A stretch of DNA of 64,000 nucleotides from Flaviramulus basaltis (GTDB taxonomy: Bacteria > Bacteroidota > Bacteroidia > Flavobacteriales > Flavobacteriaceae): assembly GCF_900114265.1 (NCBI RefSeq), contig NZ_FPKV01000001.1, forward strand, positions 372,001 through 436,000, in the 5' to 3' direction. The notes under the pieces were generated by a model. That model saw only the letters and a list, made by a program, of their open reading frames with translations. It searched no databases and was not told the origin of the DNA. Shown piece after piece: positions 61,831 through 64,000 of this stretch. Made by a program: the position numbers and the translations under genes. Each line of letters starts with the position of its first letter. The first letter of the stretch is position 1.

Positions 61831-63009
61831 ATGCGACCAGATTTATTTGAAGCTCCAGATTATTACAACCTTGATGAGTTACTTACAGATGAACATAAAT
61901 TAGTTCGTAATACTGCTCGCGAATGGGTAAAACGTGAAGTTTCTCCTATAATAGAAGAATATGCTCAAAAAGCCGAATTTCCAACTCAAATAATAAATGG
62001 TTTAGCAGAAATAGGTGCCTTTGGACCTTACATCCCTATGAAATATGGGGGAGCTGGTTTAGATCAGATTTCTTATGGTTTAATTATGCAAGAAATTGAG
62101 CGTGGAGATTCAGGAGTACGCAGTACAGCTTCAGTTCAATCATCACTAGTTATGTATCCTATTTGGAAATACGGAAACGAAGCTCAACGTCAAAAATTCT
62201 TGCCAAAATTAGCTAGCGGAGAATGGATGGGTTGCTTCGGCTTAACAGAACCAGATCACGGTAGTAATCCAGCAGGAATGGTTACCAATTTTAAAGATAA
62301 AGGTGACCATTATTTACTAAACGGTGCTAAAATGTGGATTAGTAATGCGCCTTTTGCACAAGTGGCTGTTGTTTGGGCTAAAGATGAAAGCGGACGCATA
62401 CATGGTTTAATTGTAGAACGCGGTATGGAAGGCTTTTCTACTCCCGAAACACATAATAAATGGTCACTTCGAGCAAGTTCTACAGGCGAACTTATATTTG
62501 ACAATGTAAAAGTACCCAAAGAAAATTTATTGCCTAATAAATCTGGCTTAGGCGCACCACTTGGTTGTTTAGATTCTGCTCGTTACGGTATTGCTTGGGG
62601 AGCCATTGGAGCTGCCATGGATTGTTATGATACTGCTTTACGTTATAGTAAAGAACGAACACAATTTGGAAAACCTATTGGACAATTTCAACTTCAACAA
62701 AAAAAACTAGCTGAAATGATTACCGAAATTACCAAAGCACAACTCTTAGCTTGGAGATTAGGCGTTATGAGAGAAAATGGAACAGCAACTACAGCTCAAA
62801 TATCTATGGCAAAACGTAACAATGTAGATATGGCTATAAATATAGCTAGAGAAGCTAGACAAATGCTAGGTGGCATGGGTATTACTGGAGAATACAGTAT
62901 TATGCGACACTCCATGAATTTAGAAAGTGTGATTACTTATGAAGGCACACACGATATACATCTACTAATTACAGGTTTAGACGTAACAGGACTAAATGCG
63001 TTTAAATGA
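61831..63009 (+). CDS. Acyl-CoA dehydrogenase, glutaryl-CoA dehydrogenase type
   Basis: A 392-aa flavoenzyme with CFGLTEPDHGSNPAGM, KMWISNAPFAQVAVV, ERTQFGKPIGQFQLQQKKLA and the C-terminal catalytic Glu in TYEGTHDIHLLITG. The lysine- and glutaryl-CoA-type spacing (REARQMLGGMGITGEYSIMR) favours GcdH. It would oxidise a short dicarboxylic acyl-CoA. Confidence 0.88.
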   Translation: MRPDLFEAPDYYNLDELLTDEHKLVRNTAREWVKREVSPIIEEYAQKAEFPTQIINGLAEIGAFGPYIPMKYGGAGLDQISYGLIMQEIERGDSGVRSTASVQSSLVMYPIWKYGNEAQRQKFLPKLASGEWMGCFGLTEPDHGSNPAGMVTNFKDKGDHYLLNGAKMWISNAPFAQVAVVWAKDESGRIHGLIVERGMEGFSTPETHNKWSLRASSTGELIFDNVKVPKENLLPNKSGLGAPLGCLDSARYGIAWGAIGAAMDCYDTALRYSKERTQFGKPIGQFQLQQKKLAEMITEITKAQLLAWRLGVMRENGTATTAQISMAKRNNVDMAINIAREARQMLGGMGITGEYSIMRHSMNLESVITYEGTHDIHLLITGLDVTGLNAFK

Positions 63010-63031
63010 TTTAACAATAAATAAAATTTAT

Positions 63032-63064
63032 AAAATGCTTCTTAAACTTTAGGGAGCATTTTTT
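63032..63064 (+). terminator. Intrinsic terminator after the acyl-CoA dehydrogenase
   Basis: AAAATGCT (63032-63039) pairs with AGCATTTT (63055-63062) and a T-run follows. Confidence 0.75.
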
Positions 63065-63085
63065 ACTTTTATAAAAAATTTCAAA

Positions 63086-63871
63086 ATGACAATTGAAAAA
63101 ATTAATAAGGCAATTCTTCCTTATCAAAAAGAATTGCTAAATCACTCCTTATATAATAAAATTAAAACTGTTGAAGATCTACAAGTCTTTTTACAAAATC
63201 ATGTTTTTGCTGTTTGGGATTTTATGTCTTTACTAAAAGCCCTTCAAAATAAATTAACTTGTACTACAACACCTTGGATGCCTATAGGAAATCCAGAAAC
63301 ACGATACTTAATTAACGAAATTGTTTTAGCAGAAGAAACAGATATAGATATCAATGGCAATAGACAAAGCCATTACGAGTTGTATATTGATGCAATGAAA
63401 GATGCAAAAGCCAATACAAGCTCTATAGCATCATTGTTAGAAAGTATCTCCGAAACAAAAAACGTATTTGTAGCTATTAAAAACTGTGAGTTAGATAATG
63501 CTGTAAAAGACTTTTTAAATTTCACATTTCAACTAATTGATCTTGGTGAATCACATCAAATTGCTGCCGCTTTCACCTTTGGAAGAGAAGATTTAATCCC
63601 TAGTATGTTTACAGAAATTCTTAAGAATTTTCAAAATAATCTTAAATCTATAGACCTATCTAAACTTATCTATTATTTTGAAAGGCATATAGAATTAGAT
63701 GCAGACGAACATGGACCAATGGCTATGAAAATGATTACTGAACTCTGTGGTAGTGATGCTAAAAAGTGGCAAGAAGTTGAAGAAGTTTCAATTATAGCTC
63801 TACAAAAACGTATTGCTTTATGGAACGCTATTGAGCTCTTAATTGAAGAAAAAAACTTGATATTAAACTAA
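63086..63871 (+). CDS. DUF3050 protein
   Basis: A 261-aa protein with the DUF3050 features (KELLNHSLYNKIKTVEDLQV, VFAVWDFMSLLKALQ, NEIVLAEETDIDINGN, YFERHIELDADEHGPMA). The His/Glu pattern and helical content resemble haem-oxygenase-like metal proteins; function unknown. Confidence 0.85.
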   Translation: MTIEKINKAILPYQKELLNHSLYNKIKTVEDLQVFLQNHVFAVWDFMSLLKALQNKLTCTTTPWMPIGNPETRYLINEIVLAEETDIDINGNRQSHYELYIDAMKDAKANTSSIASLLESISETKNVFVAIKNCELDNAVKDFLNFTFQLIDLGESHQIAAAFTFGREDLIPSMFTEILKNFQNNLKSIDLSKLIYYFERHIELDADEHGPMAMKMITELCGSDAKKWQEVEEVSIIALQKRIALWNAIELLIEEKNLILN

Positions 63872-64000
63872 CGTCACTTTTACTATATAAAATTTAAAAC
63901 ACCATTTCTTGAAGTTTTAGAAATATAACCACTCATGAAAAAACACCCATATTTGTTGAGTATGACAGAAAAACCTAAAAGTCAATAAATTCGTATATTT

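Noticed and set aside
1-64000. CRISPR arrays and rRNA genes
   Set aside because: I saw no regularly spaced repeat array, no cas-like proteins and no rRNA sequence.

Overview
The window looks like a Flavobacteriaceae (Bacteroidota) genome. The evidence is TAnnTTTG-type -7 promoter boxes, a SusC/SusD pair, a Bacteroidota-type tra/mob set, DnaE with an N-terminal proofreading domain, and DUF2383 and DUF3050 genes. It splits at a tRNA-Asp(GTC) gene at 50032-50105. Everything to the left (1 to about 50031) reads as one end of an integrative conjugative element (ICE) of the CTnDOT-like superfamily, inserted at the 3' end of that tRNA. The other ICE end lies outside the window. Everything to the right is ordinary, visibly more A+T-rich chromosome.

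ICE layout. Positions 1-3895 (minus) hold the start of the transfer operon: traE, traF, the VirB4-type ATPase traG, a VirB5-type traI and a truncated traJ-like gene. Positions 4078-4796 (plus) hold a cell-wall amidase with a coupled 31-aa ORF. A hipBA toxin-antitoxin pair follows (4818-6357), then a DNA-handling operon (excisionase-like HTH, wHTH protein, DnaC-like ATPase; 6437-7920) and the excision regulator rteC (8194-9039).

Cargo 1 (9067-20397) surrounds a fused alpha-oxoamine-synthase/acyltransferase. It includes a STAS-like protein, a HAMP-PAS-AraC regulator, a MauE-like membrane protein, a small secreted two-cysteine protein, a TlpA-type thioredoxin, a DsbD-alpha-like protein and a SusD/SusC outer-membrane uptake pair. 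I infer one coherent envelope/redox/lipid module of unknown product.

Positions 20398-24299 are a variable region with a ~105-nt stacked hairpin, an XseA-like nuclease subunit with a C-terminal membrane anchor, and several intact or decayed XRE repressors. Cargo 2 (24300-32056) is a tightly overlapped six-gene defence operon: XRE - hsdS - PtuA-like ATPase - PtuB-like HNH nuclease - McrA-like/PD-(D/E)XK nuclease - hsdM. It has Type I specificity and methylation subunits but no hsdR. It is the strongest candidate here for an undescribed composite system.

After a metallophosphoesterase come an SOS-type mutagenesis cassette (S24 repressor, Y-family polymerase, DnaE2-like polymerase; 33905-39028), an SRAP protein, the mobilisation genes (coupling protein, MobB relaxase, BfmA/BtgA protein; 40112-43303) with a candidate oriT, a single-strand binding protein, and a ParB-like gene broken by one in-frame TAA. 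An IntDOT-type tyrosine recombinase (Arg I replaced by Ser) follows, and direct repeats lie between it and the tRNA.

Chromosomal part (50106-64000): DUF58 protein, ClpP, thioredoxin, DnaE, three DUF2383 paralogues, a lactonase-family lipoprotein, rpsP-rimM, a tRNA1(Val) methyltransferase-like protein, an acyl-CoA (glutaryl-CoA-type) dehydrogenase and a DUF3050 protein.
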